Source: Methylococcaceae bacterium
GTDB lineage: Bacteria; Pseudomonadota; Gammaproteobacteria; Methylococcales; Methylomonadaceae
Assembly: GCA_006844705.1 (NCBI GenBank)
Contig: SPJS01000248.1
Location: forward strand, 1 to 41,875
Reading direction: 5' to 3'
Length of the DNA stretch: 41,875 nt
In this document: piece after piece, positions 8,207 through 16,934 of the stretch
How positions within the stretch are numbered: the first letter of the stretch is position 1
Layout of the letters: each line of letters opens with the position of its first letter
The notes under the pieces: generated by a model
Seen by the model: only the letters and a program-made list of their open reading frames with translations
Told to the model about the DNA's origin: nothing
The model's database searches: none
Program-made: the position numbers and the translations under genes

Positions 8207-8485
8207 TTATTCGTTTTTTTCAGCTTCAGCCAACAGCTTTTTGCGAATGAAAAATGAGACAACAATGCTGATTAGCACTGGTATCTGAGTGACCAAAAAG
8301 GCGCTTCCGCCTTTTACAGTGCCTACTAATGCATCCAGAATAAGAAGGTCTGCCAGCCACCAGGTCAGCCAGTACCCAACTACCCCGATGATGGCCCATT
8401 TTATGCCTTGCTCTTCGGCTTTTTTTCCAGTCAAATAAAACCAGATCATTATCAGTATGCCGGCAAATTTTGCTGTTAATAACAT
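8207..8485 (-). CDS. Small inner-membrane protein, unrecognised
   Basis: A 92-residue, strongly hydrophobic protein with three predicted helices (about residues 4-20, 29-51 and 62-81) and a charged C-terminal tail (RKKLLAEAEKNE). The ATG at 8485 is preceded by a strong AGGGGGAG site. I do not recognise the family. The second helix contains the tryptophan cluster GYWLTWWLAD. It is monocistronic and ends toward the bidirectional terminator it shares with the peroxiredoxin gene. The good ribosome binding site and clean membrane topology support a real gene. Confidence 0.7.
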   Translation of the reverse strand: MLLTAKFAGILIMIWFYLTGKKAEEQGIKWAIIGVVGYWLTWWLADLLILDALVGTVKGGSAFLVTQIPVLISIVVSFFIRKKLLAEAEKNE

Positions 8486-8670
8486 GGTAGTGCTCCCCCT
8501 GTAGTAGAATCAGTATTTTTATTGGATTTGATTTCTTCCATTGAAAACGTCGTCTATAGTATTCGATAATTCTGTTGATTGCACGTTACCTCAACGGTAA
8601 AAGTTTTTCACGTATTAAGCATGCAGTCAGATGGCTCTGATATTTTTAGGTTGAATTCCGGGTGAGAAAA

Positions 8671-10773
8671 ATGAGCAAGACGATTAAGATTACGTTATCG
8701 ATATGTGCTGGCTTTGTGGTGTTATTAGTAACCGCCATTATTGTGGTTCCTATGGTTGTGAACCCAAATGATTACAAACCACAAATTCAAACCGCAGTTA
8801 AAGGGGCGCTGGGTCGAGACTTAACGATTGACGGCGATTTTTCGATGTCTGTTTTCCCCTGGATAGGATTGTCTACTGGGCGGCTTGCGCTAGGCAACGC
8901 AGAAGGTTTTCCAGAGCCTTATTTTGCGGAAATCAATCAGGCGGATATCCGGGTTAAATTGTTACCATTGATTTCCAAAAAGGTGGAAATCAGCCGTATT
9001 GTTTTAAACGGATTGCAGTTAAACCTGACAAAAAACAAACAAGGCGTGACCAACTGGCAGGATATGGGGGCTAAAAAACAGGCGCAAACAACGGATGTTA
9101 AACAGCAGGCGACAACACAAGGCGGGGAATCCATGCTTGCTGCATTAGCCATTGGTGGGGTTGCGATAGAAAATGCCAATATTCAATGGCATGATGTGCA
9201 GCAGGATAAAAAAATTCAGATCAAAGACTTTTTCTTGAGCAGTGATCAACTTGAGCTGGGGAAACAAGTGCCGGTCAATTTGGGCTTTAATGTCATTGAT
9301 CAAAAATCAGGCATGACCCAGCAATTGAAATTGGCGACGGATTTAATGGTCGATAGCAATGTACAACAATTTCAGCTGCATAATATTAAGCTGCAGAGTA
9401 TCAGTGAAGGTGAATCGATCCCTGGAAACAAACTTGAGGCAGGGTTAGCCGGCAATATTGATATTGATCTTGCCGCTGAAACCTTGTCAATTACAGGCTT
9501 GCAATTGAGTTCTGGAAACCTGCTTTTGCAGGGGGAAGTCAGTGGCAGCAAAATCAAACAGGCAGGTGAATATAAGGGACGTTTGAATGTGCCCGAGTTT
9601 AACCTGAAAAAACAGCTTGATGTGCTTGGCAACAAGTTAAGCATGCAAGACTCAGCGGCGTTGAATAAAGTAGCCGCCCATCTTGATTTTGAGGCGACAA
9701 ATACGTCGATTGATGTGAATAAGTTACAGCTTACTATCGATGAAAGTGTGTTACAGGGACACGTTAAAGTCAGTAATTTTCAAACGCCAACGACAATATT
9801 GAATCTGTCTCTGGATCATATTGATTTGGATCGCTATATGGCGCCGAAAAGTAAAAAATCTGACAGCAAGCCGGTCAGCCCGGCTGCGGTAGCTGCTGCA
9901 GGTGCCACCTTATTGCCAGTGGATATGCTGAGAAAACTTAACCTGGATGGCGTAATAAAAATTCAAACACTCAATATTAATAATGTTGATATTAAAGGCA
10001 TTCAATTAGATCTTGATGCAGGTAATGGCGTGCTAAAAACCAGTCAAACCATCAGCAGTCTTTATCAAGGCTCCTATAAAGGAAGTTCTGTGGTTAATGT
10101 GCGTGGAAAAACGCCGGTAATTTCATTGAATGAAAAACTGAGTAATGTGCAGATGGAGCCTTTGTTAAAAAACTGGCAGACAGAAGATGTCAAAATGACT
10201 GGGCAGTTGAATGCCACAGCAAAATTAAATACCCGGGGGAATTCAGTTAAGGCTATAAAATCAGCATTATCGGGCAATATCAGCTTTAAACTTAATGATG
10301 GTGTGGTTAAAGGTATTAATATTCAAAAAATAATTGATAACACCAAAGCCTTGATTGATGGTGCACCATTACCAACAGATAATAAAAATGATGAAAGTGT
10401 ATTCAAAGCAATCAGCGGTACAGGCAGTATTCGAAATGGGGTTTTGAGCAATAATGATTTAAGAGCGATTTCTTCACGTGTCAGAGTTAATGGGCAAGGA
10501 ACAGTCAATCTGGTTGCGGAAAAGCTGGATTACACGATAAACGGTAGAGTGGTTAAAAAGACAGCTGAGGATCAACCAGAGCAGATTAAAGGTTTGCCGC
10601 TGATTGTCGACATTGGCGGTACGTTTAAACAACCCAGTTATACCGTCGATATTGCTTCTATGCTGTTGGAAAAAAACAAGGCAAAAATTAACGAAAAGGC
10701 GGATGAAGTGTTAAAAAAACTGGATGAAAAAATCGGTCCGGGTGTGGGTGATTTGATTAAAGGGTTTTTTTGA
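8671..10773 (+). CDS. AsmA family protein
   Basis: About 700 residues. The ATG at 8671 follows GGGTGAG; GTG 8662 is an alternative that adds three residues. An N-terminal membrane anchor (residues 8-30) is followed by the AsmA signature: NPNDYKPQIQTAVKGALGRD, then GDFSMSVFPWIGLSTG and the DIRVKLLPLISKKVEISRI block. The middle is a long repetitive beta-rich region. The C-terminal AsmA_2-like part contains NGRVVKK and GGTFKQPSYTVD. AsmA-like proteins are inner-membrane anchored, span the periplasm as lipid-bridge-like repeats, and affect outer-membrane assembly. It abuts mutY directly, a common arrangement. Confidence 0.9.
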   Translation: MSKTIKITLSICAGFVVLLVTAIIVVPMVVNPNDYKPQIQTAVKGALGRDLTIDGDFSMSVFPWIGLSTGRLALGNAEGFPEPYFAEINQADIRVKLLPLISKKVEISRIVLNGLQLNLTKNKQGVTNWQDMGAKKQAQTTDVKQQATTQGGESMLAALAIGGVAIENANIQWHDVQQDKKIQIKDFFLSSDQLELGKQVPVNLGFNVIDQKSGMTQQLKLATDLMVDSNVQQFQLHNIKLQSISEGESIPGNKLEAGLAGNIDIDLAAETLSITGLQLSSGNLLLQGEVSGSKIKQAGEYKGRLNVPEFNLKKQLDVLGNKLSMQDSAALNKVAAHLDFEATNTSIDVNKLQLTIDESVLQGHVKVSNFQTPTTILNLSLDHIDLDRYMAPKSKKSDSKPVSPAAVAAAGATLLPVDMLRKLNLDGVIKIQTLNINNVDIKGIQLDLDAGNGVLKTSQTISSLYQGSYKGSSVVNVRGKTPVISLNEKLSNVQMEPLLKNWQTEDVKMTGQLNATAKLNTRGNSVKAIKSALSGNISFKLNDGVVKGINIQKIIDNTKALIDGAPLPTDNKNDESVFKAISGTGSIRNGVLSNNDLRAISSRVRVNGQGTVNLVAEKLDYTINGRVVKKTAEDQPEQIKGLPLIVDIGGTFKQPSYTVDIASMLLEKNKAKINEKADEVLKKLDEKIGPGVGDLIKGFF

Positions 10774-11883
10774 TTGACAGGCATAATTAAACAGCCGGAA
10801 ATAGCTCCCGAAGTATTTCATTCGAGTATCTTAAACTGGTTTGATACATACGGGCGCAAGAATTTGCCCTGGCAACAAAACATTTCACCATATCAAACCT
10901 GGGTGTCAGAAATCATGCTGCAACAAACTCAGGTGACGACAGTGAAAGCCTATTTTGTACGTTTTATAACGCGCTTTCCGACCGTACAGGCGCTGGCTGA
11001 CGCGCCCCTTGACGATGTTCTCGAACATTGGGCAGGGTTGGGGTATTACGCGCGGGCGAGAAATCTACATAAAGCCGCACAATTGATTGCCGAACAAGGG
11101 ACATTTCCGGATGTCTTTGACGAGATCTTGAAGCTGCCAGGGGTTGGGCGCTCTACCGCAGGTGCAATTTTAAGCATTGCTTTTAAACAACGCTTTGCGA
11201 TTTTGGATGGTAATGTAAAGCGGGTGCTGACGCGTTTTTATGGCATTAGCGGTTGGCCAGGGCAGATGAGGGTGGAAAAGGAGCTTTGGGCTTTAAGTGA
11301 AAAGCTGCTGCCTCATGAACGCATCGCTGAATATACCCAGGCGATAATGGATTTGGGGGCGACGCTCTGTGTACGCCGTCAGCCAAAATGTCTCGCCTGT
11401 CCTTTAAATGAGCATTGTGTGGCGTATAAAAACCACCGCACGCATGAATTACCAACCCCAAAACCTAAAAAAATCATGCCGGTTAAAAACGTGTTTTTTT
11501 TGCTGCTGATTGAAAGCAACAACGTGCTTTTATATCGACGTCCACCTGCCGGCATCTGGGGGGGGTTATGGAGTTTGCCTGAGTTTTCCACTAAGCAGGC
11601 ATTATTGGCCTGGTGTGGTCAGCAATCAGAGAATATTCAGGTGGTGCTGGATTATCCGGTGCAACGCCATACATTCTCCCATTATCATCTGGATTATACG
11701 GTGCTCAAAGTGGTTTGCCAAAACCCCAAAAATAATGTGATGGAAGCGGATTCATGGGTCTGGTATAAATCCAGTCAAGTTCAGGCATTGGGAATGCCTA
11801 CGCCGATAAAACGCATTTTGCAAAGGTCAACAGAGGTAATTGAAAATGGCGAAAATGGTCAAGTGTCAAAAACTGGGAATTGA
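10774..11883 (+). CDS. mutY: A/G-specific adenine glycosylase MutY
   Basis: The 369-residue base-excision enzyme removes adenine mispaired with 8-oxoguanine. The catalytic Glu46 lies in SEIMLQQTQV and the helix-hairpin-helix in LPGVGRSTAGAILS. The catalytic Asp145 is in AILDGNVKRV. A [4Fe-4S] cluster site is formed by Cys199, Cys206, Cys209 and Cys215 (C-X6-C-X2-C-X5-C). A C-terminal MutT-like 8-oxoG recognition domain carries PPAGIWGGLWSLPEF and FSHYHLDY. The start is a TTG immediately after the asmA stop, which may keep expression low. The next gene begins inside its 3' end, so the pair is co-transcribed. Confidence 0.95.
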   Translation: MTGIIKQPEIAPEVFHSSILNWFDTYGRKNLPWQQNISPYQTWVSEIMLQQTQVTTVKAYFVRFITRFPTVQALADAPLDDVLEHWAGLGYYARARNLHKAAQLIAEQGTFPDVFDEILKLPGVGRSTAGAILSIAFKQRFAILDGNVKRVLTRFYGISGWPGQMRVEKELWALSEKLLPHERIAEYTQAIMDLGATLCVRRQPKCLACPLNEHCVAYKNHRTHELPTPKPKKIMPVKNVFFLLLIESNNVLLYRRPPAGIWGGLWSLPEFSTKQALLAWCGQQSENIQVVLDYPVQRHTFSHYHLDYTVLKVVCQNPKNNVMEADSWVWYKSSQVQALGMPTPIKRILQRSTEVIENGENGQVSKTGN

Positions 11884-12121
11884 AGCGGAAGGGCTGGAAC
11901 AGCCACCGTTTCCAGGCGAAAAGGGGCAGTATATTTTTGAAAATATATCACGCCAGGCGTGGCAGGAATGGGTCGATATGCAAACGATGATTATTAATGA
12001 GCAGCGTTTGGCCAGTTTTGATCCGCGAGCAAGAAAAATTCTGGAAGCAGAAAGAGAAAAATTTTTATTCTCAGGCAATTTTCAAGTGCCTGAAGGTTAC
12101 GTGCCGCCAAAGGAGGGATAA
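11846..12121 (+). CDS. yggX: Probable Fe(2+)-trafficking protein YggX
   Basis: From ATG 11846 (preceded by CAGAGG) the product is 91 residues, the normal YggX length. It begins MAKMVKCQKLGIEAEGL with the conserved cysteine, continues with PPFPGEKGQYIFENIS and QAWQEWVDMQTMIINEQRL, and ends FQVPEGYVPP, all family hallmarks. YggX protects Fe-S enzymes from oxidative damage and is implicated in iron handling. It overlaps mutY by 38 bp. The mutY-yggX pairing is conserved in enterobacteria, and MutY itself carries an Fe-S cluster. Confidence 0.95.
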   Translation: MAKMVKCQKLGIEAEGLEQPPFPGEKGQYIFENISRQAWQEWVDMQTMIINEQRLASFDPRARKILEAEREKFLFSGNFQVPEGYVPPKEG

Positions 12122-12148
12122 GCCACGATACGTTGGTTCGTGGCTTAT
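12118..12148. terminator. Inverted repeat between convergent yggX and rho
   Basis: A perfect 11-bp stem (ATAAGCCACGA at 12118-12128 with its complement at 12138-12148) and a 9-nt loop include the yggX stop codon. It lies in the 38-bp gap before the end of rho. There is no T-run on either side, so it may be an mRNA-end stabilising hairpin or a weak terminator rather than a canonical intrinsic one. Confidence 0.5.
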
Positions 12149-12159
12149 GAAAGTCCGAA

Positions 12160-13416
12160 TCAACGCTTCATTGAAGCGAAAAATTCATTATTGGTTTTAA
12201 AGTCTTTCATTTTGCCGAGCAGGAATTCCGACGCAGCCATTTCATCCATAGGTTGCAGGATTTTGCGTAAAATCCAGGTTTTTTGCAGCTCTTCAGGATC
12301 CACCAGGTACTCTTCACGGCGTGTGCCAGAACGATTAATGTTGATCGCAGGATAAACACGCTTCTCGGCAATTTTACGTTCCAGGTGGAGTTCCATATTA
12401 CCGGTACCCTTGAACTCCTCATAGATGACTTCATCCATACGCGAGCCGGTGTCAACCAGCGCGGTCGCGATGATGGTCAGGCTGCCGCCTTCTTCAATAT
12501 TTCTAGCCGCACCGAAGAAACGTTTCGGTTTTTCCAGGGCGTTGGCATCGACCCCCCCAGAAAGCAGTTTGCCCGACGAGGGCGCAACCATGTTATAAGC
12601 CCTTGCCAGACGGGTGATGGAGTCTAACAGGATAACTATATCCTGTTTATGTTCAACCAGGCGGCGGGCTTTTTCGATAACCATATCAGCGACTTGAACA
12701 TGGCGTGTGGCCGGTTCATCAAAGGTGCTGGAGACCACTTCACCGCGCACACAACGCTCCATTTCCGTGACTTCCTCAGGGCGCTCATCAATCAGTAGAA
12801 CGATCAGGTAACACTCAGGGTTATTCTCGGCAATGGCATGTGCAATGTTCTGCATGATCATGGTTTTACCGGCTTTAGGGGGCGATACGATCAAGCCACG
12901 CTGACCTTTACCGATTGGAGCGATCAGGTCAATAATGCGTCCGGTCAGGTCTTCACTGGAGCCGTTGCCTTGTTCAAGGCGGTAGCGCTGGTTGGGAAAA
13001 AGAGGAGTAAGGTTGGAGAATAGAATCTTGTGTTTTGCATTTTCGGGAGCTTCAAAATTGATCTTTTCAACTTTAAGCATGGCGAAATAGCGTTCACTAT
13101 CTTTGGGTGGGCGAATTTTGCCGCTAATGGTATCTCCGGTTCTCAGCCCAAAGCGCCTGATCTGGCTAGGCGAAACGTAAATATCATCAGGGCCGGCAAG
13201 GTAAGAGCAGCCCGGTGTTCTTAAAAAGCCGAAGCCATCCTGTAATATCTCTAAAACACCATCCCCGTAGATATCTTCGCCACTTTTTGCCTGGTTTTTA
13301 AGGATTGAAAAGATCAGTTCCTGTTTGCGGGCGCGAGCAATGTTTTCCAGGCCTAAAGATTCTGCAATGCTAATGACTTCGCTGATTTGTTTTAATTTTA
13401 ATTCGGTAAGATTCAT
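12160..13416 (-). CDS. rho: Transcription termination factor Rho
   Basis: The 418-residue hexameric RNA helicase/ATPase has the normal gammaproteobacterial length. The N-terminal helical domain [15 protein letters not shown] is followed by the RNA-binding cold-shock-like domain ([14 protein letters not shown]). The P-loop is [12 protein letters not shown] (about residues 178-189), Walker B lies in [16 protein letters not shown], and the R-loop and Q-loop region includes [21 protein letters not shown]. The C-terminus contains RRVYPA-like [18 protein letters not shown]. It ends ADP-coupled at many non-coding RNAs and is usually autoregulated through its leader. It lies 175 bp downstream of trxA on the same strand, as in E. 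coli. Confidence 0.97.
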   Translation of the reverse strand: MNLTELKLKQISEVISIAESLGLENIARARKQELIFSILKNQAKSGEDIYGDGVLEILQDGFGFLRTPGCSYLAGPDDIYVSPSQIRRFGLRTGDTISGKIRPPKDSERYFAMLKVEKINFEAPENAKHKILFSNLTPLFPNQRYRLEQGNGSSEDLTGRIIDLIAPIGKGQRGLIVSPPKAGKTMIMQNIAHAIAENNPECYLIVLLIDERPEEVTEMERCVRGEVVSSTFDEPATRHVQVADMVIEKARRLVEHKQDIVILLDSITRLARAYNMVAPSSGKLLSGGVDANALEKPKRFFGAARNIEEGGSLTIIATALVDTGSRMDEVIYEEFKGTGNMELHLERKIAEKRVYPAININRSGTRREEYLVDPEELQKTWILRKILQPMDEMAASEFLLGKMKDFKTNNEFFASMKR

Positions 13417-13542
13417 AGGTTATAGAAAAATGAAATACGACAGAAAGCCGTATAAAAAGGGTCTGAGGAAATTCTATGTTGAGGTAATTAAAATGGATTG
13501 GGTCGCTCTGAGAAAAGCGTGATAAGAACTATAGCCGAAACT

Positions 13543-13579
13543 ACTGCGCTCGTCCAGAAAAAATTAGACGAGGCGCAGT
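13543..13579 (-). promoter_or_regulatory. Imperfect hairpin in the trxA-rho intergenic leader
   Basis: On the minus strand, ACTGCGCCTCGTC (13579-13567) can pair with GACGAGCGCAGT (13554-13543), with one bulged base and a T-rich loop. It lies just downstream of the trxA stop and about 130 nt upstream of rho. It may act as a partial terminator after trxA or as part of the rho leader; no T-run follows the stem. Confidence 0.4.
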
Positions 13580-13591
13580 TTAATACAGATA

Positions 13592-13930
13592 TTACAAATT
13601 GCTGTCGATGAAGTCAGTCAGCTGGGATTTCGTTAACGCACCTACTTTAGTGGCTTCTACCTCCCCGCCTTTGAACATCATCAAGGTAGGGATGCCGCGC
13701 ACACCATAATGCTGTGGTGCTTGAGGATTATCATCAATATTCAGTTTGGCAACAACTAATTTACCTTCGTATTCAGCAGCTACTTCGTCGAGAATAGGGG
13801 CAATCATTTTACAGGGACCGCACCATTCTGCCCAGTAGTCCACCAGAACAGGGGTGTCTGACTTTAAAACGGTATCATCAAATTCAGCGTCAGATACATG
13901 AAGGACCAAGTCACTCACGTTTTTCTCCAA
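13592..13930 (-). CDS. trxA: Thioredoxin TrxA
   Basis: The 112-residue cytoplasmic thioredoxin has the classical active site [11 protein letters not shown] (Cys37 and Cys40), the structural cis-proline in [14 protein letters not shown], and the buried Asp in VLVDYWAEW. Length and fold markers are standard. It donates electrons to ribonucleotide reductase, methionine sulfoxide reductase and peroxiredoxins, plausibly including the one at 7.5 kb. It is followed by rho and is divergent from rhlB. The start region is preceded by TTTGGAG-like sequence on the minus strand. Confidence 0.97.
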   Translation of the reverse strand: MEKNVSDLVLHVSDAEFDDTVLKSDTPVLVDYWAEWCGPCKMIAPILDEVAAEYEGKLVVAKLNIDDNPQAPQHYGVRGIPTLMMFKGGEVEATKVGALTKSQLTDFIDSNL

Positions 13931-14018
13931 AAGATTTCAAAGGTTGTGAATATATGTGCAGGCAGGATATTTTGTCAATGCATTTCAGAGAAATTCATTT
14001 TTCAGTTATCCTATTAAT

Positions 14019-15563
14019 ATGAAAAAAACACATTTAACGGAAACGCAGTTCAGCAATCTGGAACTGTCAAACATCATTATTAAGGGGCTGAAAGAAGCTG
14101 GTTTTATCAATTGTTCGCCGATTCAGGACAGAGCATTACCCTTATTATTAAGAGGCAAGGATGTTGCGGGCCAGGCGCAGACAGGGACTGGGAAAACAGC
14201 GACGTTTTTATTGGCGACTTTTCAGCAATTGTTGAATGATGAAAGCAAAAAAATAAAATACCCTCGGGCAATCATCATTGCACCTACTCGCGAACTGGCG
14301 ATTCAAATTCATAAAGATGCTGTGCAACTCAGTCCGCATCTGAATTTGAAATTTGCATTGGTGTATGGCGGGACGGATTACAAGAAACAGCAAACCAAAC
14401 TTAAATCCAATGTGGATGTGATTATTGGCACCCCGGGTAGAATCATCGATTTTTACAAGCAGAATGTCTTCTCGATGGATAATATCCAGGTGATGGTGCT
14501 GGATGAGGCTGATCGAATGTTTGACCTCGGGTTTATCAAGGATATCCGGTTTTTACTCAGGCGCATGCCGCCCCCGGAGAAACGCTTGAATCTGCTGTTT
14601 TCGGCGACCATGTCCTACAAGGTTATGGAGCTTGCCTATGAGCATATGAATAATCCGGTGACGGTCAAAATTGAGATGGAAGAGAAAACGTCCAAAGCCA
14701 TTAGACAGATTGCATATTGTCCGGCGAATGATCAGAAGACACCTTTATTACTTGGTCTATTGCGCATATTGGAACCTGAGCGAAGCATTGTCTTTGTTAA
14801 CACCAAACGCAGTGCTGAGCATCTTAACCGGGCATTGAGAAAAAGAGGCTACCGAACTTCACTGTTAAGCGGTGATGTTCCACAGGAAAAGCGTCAACGA
14901 TTGCTGAATGACTTTCAGGAAAGCCGGACAACTTTGATGATTGCAACGGATGTGGCAGCAAGAGGATTGCACATACCTGATGTCTCACATGTTTTCAATT
15001 ACGACCTGCCGCAGGATGTTGAGGATTATGTTCATCGCATTGGGCGCACCGCACGGTTCGGTGCATCAGGGGAAGCAATCAGTTTTATTTGTGAAGAATA
15101 TGCCTATTATCTGCCGGATATTGAAGATTTCATCAAGGAAAAAATACCGGTTGAGTCGATTACCGATGACTTGCTTACAGCAGGTGAAGGTAAAAAAGCA
15201 GAGGCTGAATCTGCAAAGAGCGACGAGGCTTTTGTTAATGTTGAAGCCAGTTTAGCGGAAGAGCAGGTGCCAGAAATGCAGGAGGAATCACAACTGCCGC
15301 TGACTGAAGATCTGCATGAGAACATGACTGAGATGGCAGAACAAGCCGAGCCGGTTGACAATGCTATGCCTGGGCGCCCAGAGTCTTCCCTCGTTGATAT
15401 TGATGCGATTGACGCAGCACCGGTGCAGAGTGATGGGCCATCTGAGCTGTCCAGCCAGAACAGCAGTGAGACGATGTTGTCTGAATCTGAATCTGAATCT
15501 GAATCAGGTGAAATCAAACCGGCATCAACTCCCGGAAATCGTGAATCGCAGGAAACGACGTAA
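14019..15563 (+). CDS. rhlB: DEAD-box ATP-dependent RNA helicase RhlB
   Basis: From ATG 14019 (21 further in-frame codons upstream begin in the trxA promoter region and are unlikely) the product is 514 residues. Visible motifs are the Q-motif FINCSPIQDRALP, Walker A AQTGTGKT (53-60), PTRELAIQ, DEAD (162-165), SAT (195-197), TDVAARGLHIPDVSHVFNYD and HRIGRTARFG. The start TETQFSNLELS and the position beside trxA/rho point to RhlB, an RNA degradosome helicase. After residue 400 comes an unusually long acidic, Ser/Glu-rich tail of about 110 residues that ends in SESESESES. E. coli RhlB has a shorter basic tail. Confidence 0.92.
   Translation: MKKTHLTETQFSNLELSNIIIKGLKEAGFINCSPIQDRALPLLLRGKDVAGQAQTGTGKTATFLLATFQQLLNDESKKIKYPRAIIIAPTRELAIQIHKDAVQLSPHLNLKFALVYGGTDYKKQQTKLKSNVDVIIGTPGRIIDFYKQNVFSMDNIQVMVLDEADRMFDLGFIKDIRFLLRRMPPPEKRLNLLFSATMSYKVMELAYEHMNNPVTVKIEMEEKTSKAIRQIAYCPANDQKTPLLLGLLRILEPERSIVFVNTKRSAEHLNRALRKRGYRTSLLSGDVPQEKRQRLLNDFQESRTTLMIATDVAARGLHIPDVSHVFNYDLPQDVEDYVHRIGRTARFGASGEAISFICEEYAYYLPDIEDFIKEKIPVESITDDLLTAGEGKKAEAESAKSDEAFVNVEASLAEEQVPEMQEESQLPLTEDLHENMTEMAEQAEPVDNAMPGRPESSLVDIDAIDAAPVQSDGPSELSSQNSSETMLSESESESESGEIKPASTPGNRESQETT
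15480..15503 (+). repeat. Hexanucleotide microsatellite (TCTGAA)x4 inside rhlB
   Basis: Four exact TCTGAA units encode Ser-Glu repeats in the acidic tail of RhlB. The unit is six bases, so slippage would change tail length without shifting frame. It lies 10 bp upstream of the point where the convergent yrfG gene ends. Confidence 0.9.
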
Positions 15564-16170
15564 TGTCTCTGACTGGCTGGCGACTGTCAGGTCGTTTGAT
15601 GGACACCAGATGATTCAGCCCGAATTCACGCGCGGAGTGCAGTACAGGTAAACTGTCATCCACCAGCAGGGTGCTCTGTTTGTCAAAGACATGCTTTGCC
15701 TGCAGAGCCTGCCAAAATCCATCCTGCTCCTTTGCCATGCCAAAGTCATGCGAACAAATAATGCGATCAAAAAAATGGCTTAGCCGGGTTTTTTCCATTT
15801 TCAGCCCAAGTGTATCCTGGTGAGCATTCGTCACCAGCATGACTTGCTTGGGGCTGCTTTTTAACGCATCCAGAAATTCCACCACATGCGGCAATACACT
15901 GATTAATTCAGCGACTTCCTGCTTTAACCCGATGATGTCCAGTTCAAGTGCTTCGCTCCAGTAATCCAGACAATACCACTCCCTTTTTCCTTCCATACTT
16001 TTAAAAACAGGGACGAGATAGTCTTTCGCCTCAACCAGCGACAGGCTATGCAGTTCGGCATATTTTTGCGGCACAAATTCTTTCCAGAAATGATTGTCAA
16101 AATTCAGATCCAGCAGGGTGCCATCCATATCCAGCAAAACCGTATCAATAGTGTTCCAATTTATGATCAT
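15514..16170 (-). CDS. yrfG: HAD-family GMP/IMP nucleotidase YrfG
   Basis: The 218-residue hydrolase is of the haloacid dehalogenase superfamily. Motif I is VLLDMDGTLLDL (nucleophile Asp14, Asp16), motif II is MLVTNAH, the motif III lysine is in HDFGMAKEQDGFW, and motif IV is TLLVDDSLPVL. The features HFWKEFVPQKYAE and WYCLDYWSEAL are typical of YrfG, which dephosphorylates GMP and IMP. Its 3' end overlaps the end of rhlB by 50 bp in antisense. It is divergent from nudE, its usual neighbour in enterobacteria. Confidence 0.88.
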   Translation of the reverse strand: MIINWNTIDTVLLDMDGTLLDLNFDNHFWKEFVPQKYAELHSLSLVEAKDYLVPVFKSMEGKREWYCLDYWSEALELDIIGLKQEVAELISVLPHVVEFLDALKSSPKQVMLVTNAHQDTLGLKMEKTRLSHFFDRIICSHDFGMAKEQDGFWQALQAKHVFDKQSTLLVDDSLPVLHSAREFGLNHLVSIKRPDSRQPVRDITSFPAIHDFRELMPV

Positions 16171-16225
16171 AGTGGGGTATATTGAAGGAGAAGATAATTT
16201 TCTACGCGATTAAATCAGAAAACTC

Positions 16226-16771
16226 ATGTCAATCAAACCCAGAATATTGGCAACGAAGATGGTAGCCAGCAGTCGGCTGTTTAATGTCGAGGCGCTTGAG
16301 CTGGAATTCAGCAATGGAAAACGGTGTAGTTTTGAACGCCTGGTGCGCGGTGGAAAAGGTCTGGGCGCGGTATTGATCGTGCCCCTGCTGGATAAGGAAA
16401 CGGTTCTGCTAGTGCGTGAATATGGCGCAGGTGTGGATCGCTATGAGCTGGGACTACCAAAAGGCAAGCTGGATGATGGAGAAAATAATGTACAGGCGGC
16501 AAATCGTGAATTAAAGGAAGAAATCGGCTATGGTGCCGGACGTCTCCAGTTTGTCATGTCTTTGTCATTGGCGCCATCCTATATGGAACATACGATTGAT
16601 GTCATGCTGGCGACAGAGTTGTATGAAGAAAAATTGGCCGGAGATGAACCGGAAGAACTTGAGGTTGTGCCTTGGAAACTTGATGATATTCCTGCATTGC
16701 TGGCAACCGGAGAATGTACCGAAGCGCGTACCATTGCTGCGCTGTATATCATTCGGGAGCATTTAAAATAA
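16226..16771 (+). CDS. nudE: ADP compounds hydrolase NudE (Nudix)
   Basis: The 181-residue Nudix hydrolase has a perfect Nudix box between Gly80 and Tyr102 (G-X5-E-X7-R-E-L-K-E-E-I-G-Y). The N-terminal FSNGKRCSFERLVRGG and VREYGAGVDRYELGLPKG segments match NudE, which cleaves ADP-ribose, NADH and diadenosine polyphosphates. The C-terminal SLSLAPSYMEHTIDVMLATE is also family-typical. The gene is divergent from yrfG, the same pairing as in E. coli. There is a 163-bp gap to the next gene containing that gene's promoter. Confidence 0.93.
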   Translation: MSIKPRILATKMVASSRLFNVEALELEFSNGKRCSFERLVRGGKGLGAVLIVPLLDKETVLLVREYGAGVDRYELGLPKGKLDDGENNVQAANRELKEEIGYGAGRLQFVMSLSLAPSYMEHTIDVMLATELYEEKLAGDEPEELEVVPWKLDDIPALLATGECTEARTIAALYIIREHLK

Positions 16772-16840
16772 TAAGCACTAATAACAAGAACGTGTTCAGC
16801 AGAAAGCGTCTGGATAAGGCATCACGTTGTAAAGTTGGGG

Positions 16841-16878
16841 TTGACTCCTATAAAATAATAGAATATTATTAAATTCTA
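16841..16878 (+). promoter_or_regulatory. Sigma70 promoter with an operator-like palindrome, upstream of the sulfide module
   Basis: The -35 TTGACT (16841-16846) and -10 TATTAT (16864-16869) are separated by exactly 17 bp. The AT-rich inverted repeat TAGAAT-N8-ATTCTA (16859-16864 and 16873-16878) overlaps the -10, where a repressor would block RNA polymerase. In several bacteria sulfide-oxidation genes are controlled by ArsR-family repressors (BigR/SqrR) at AT-rich palindromes near the promoter. Assignment of such a regulator here is inference; no regulator gene is adjacent. Confidence 0.6.
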
Positions 16879-16934
16879 ATGTATGGGCTTTCCCTATGGC
16901 CCGGTTTGTATAATTTCCCCGTGGAGGCAAACTG

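Noticed and set aside
15107..15517. Serine-rich 136-codon frame antisense to the rhlB tail
   Set aside because: It mirrors the repetitive acidic tail of rhlB. Its length comes from biased composition, and no start signal or family match is seen.
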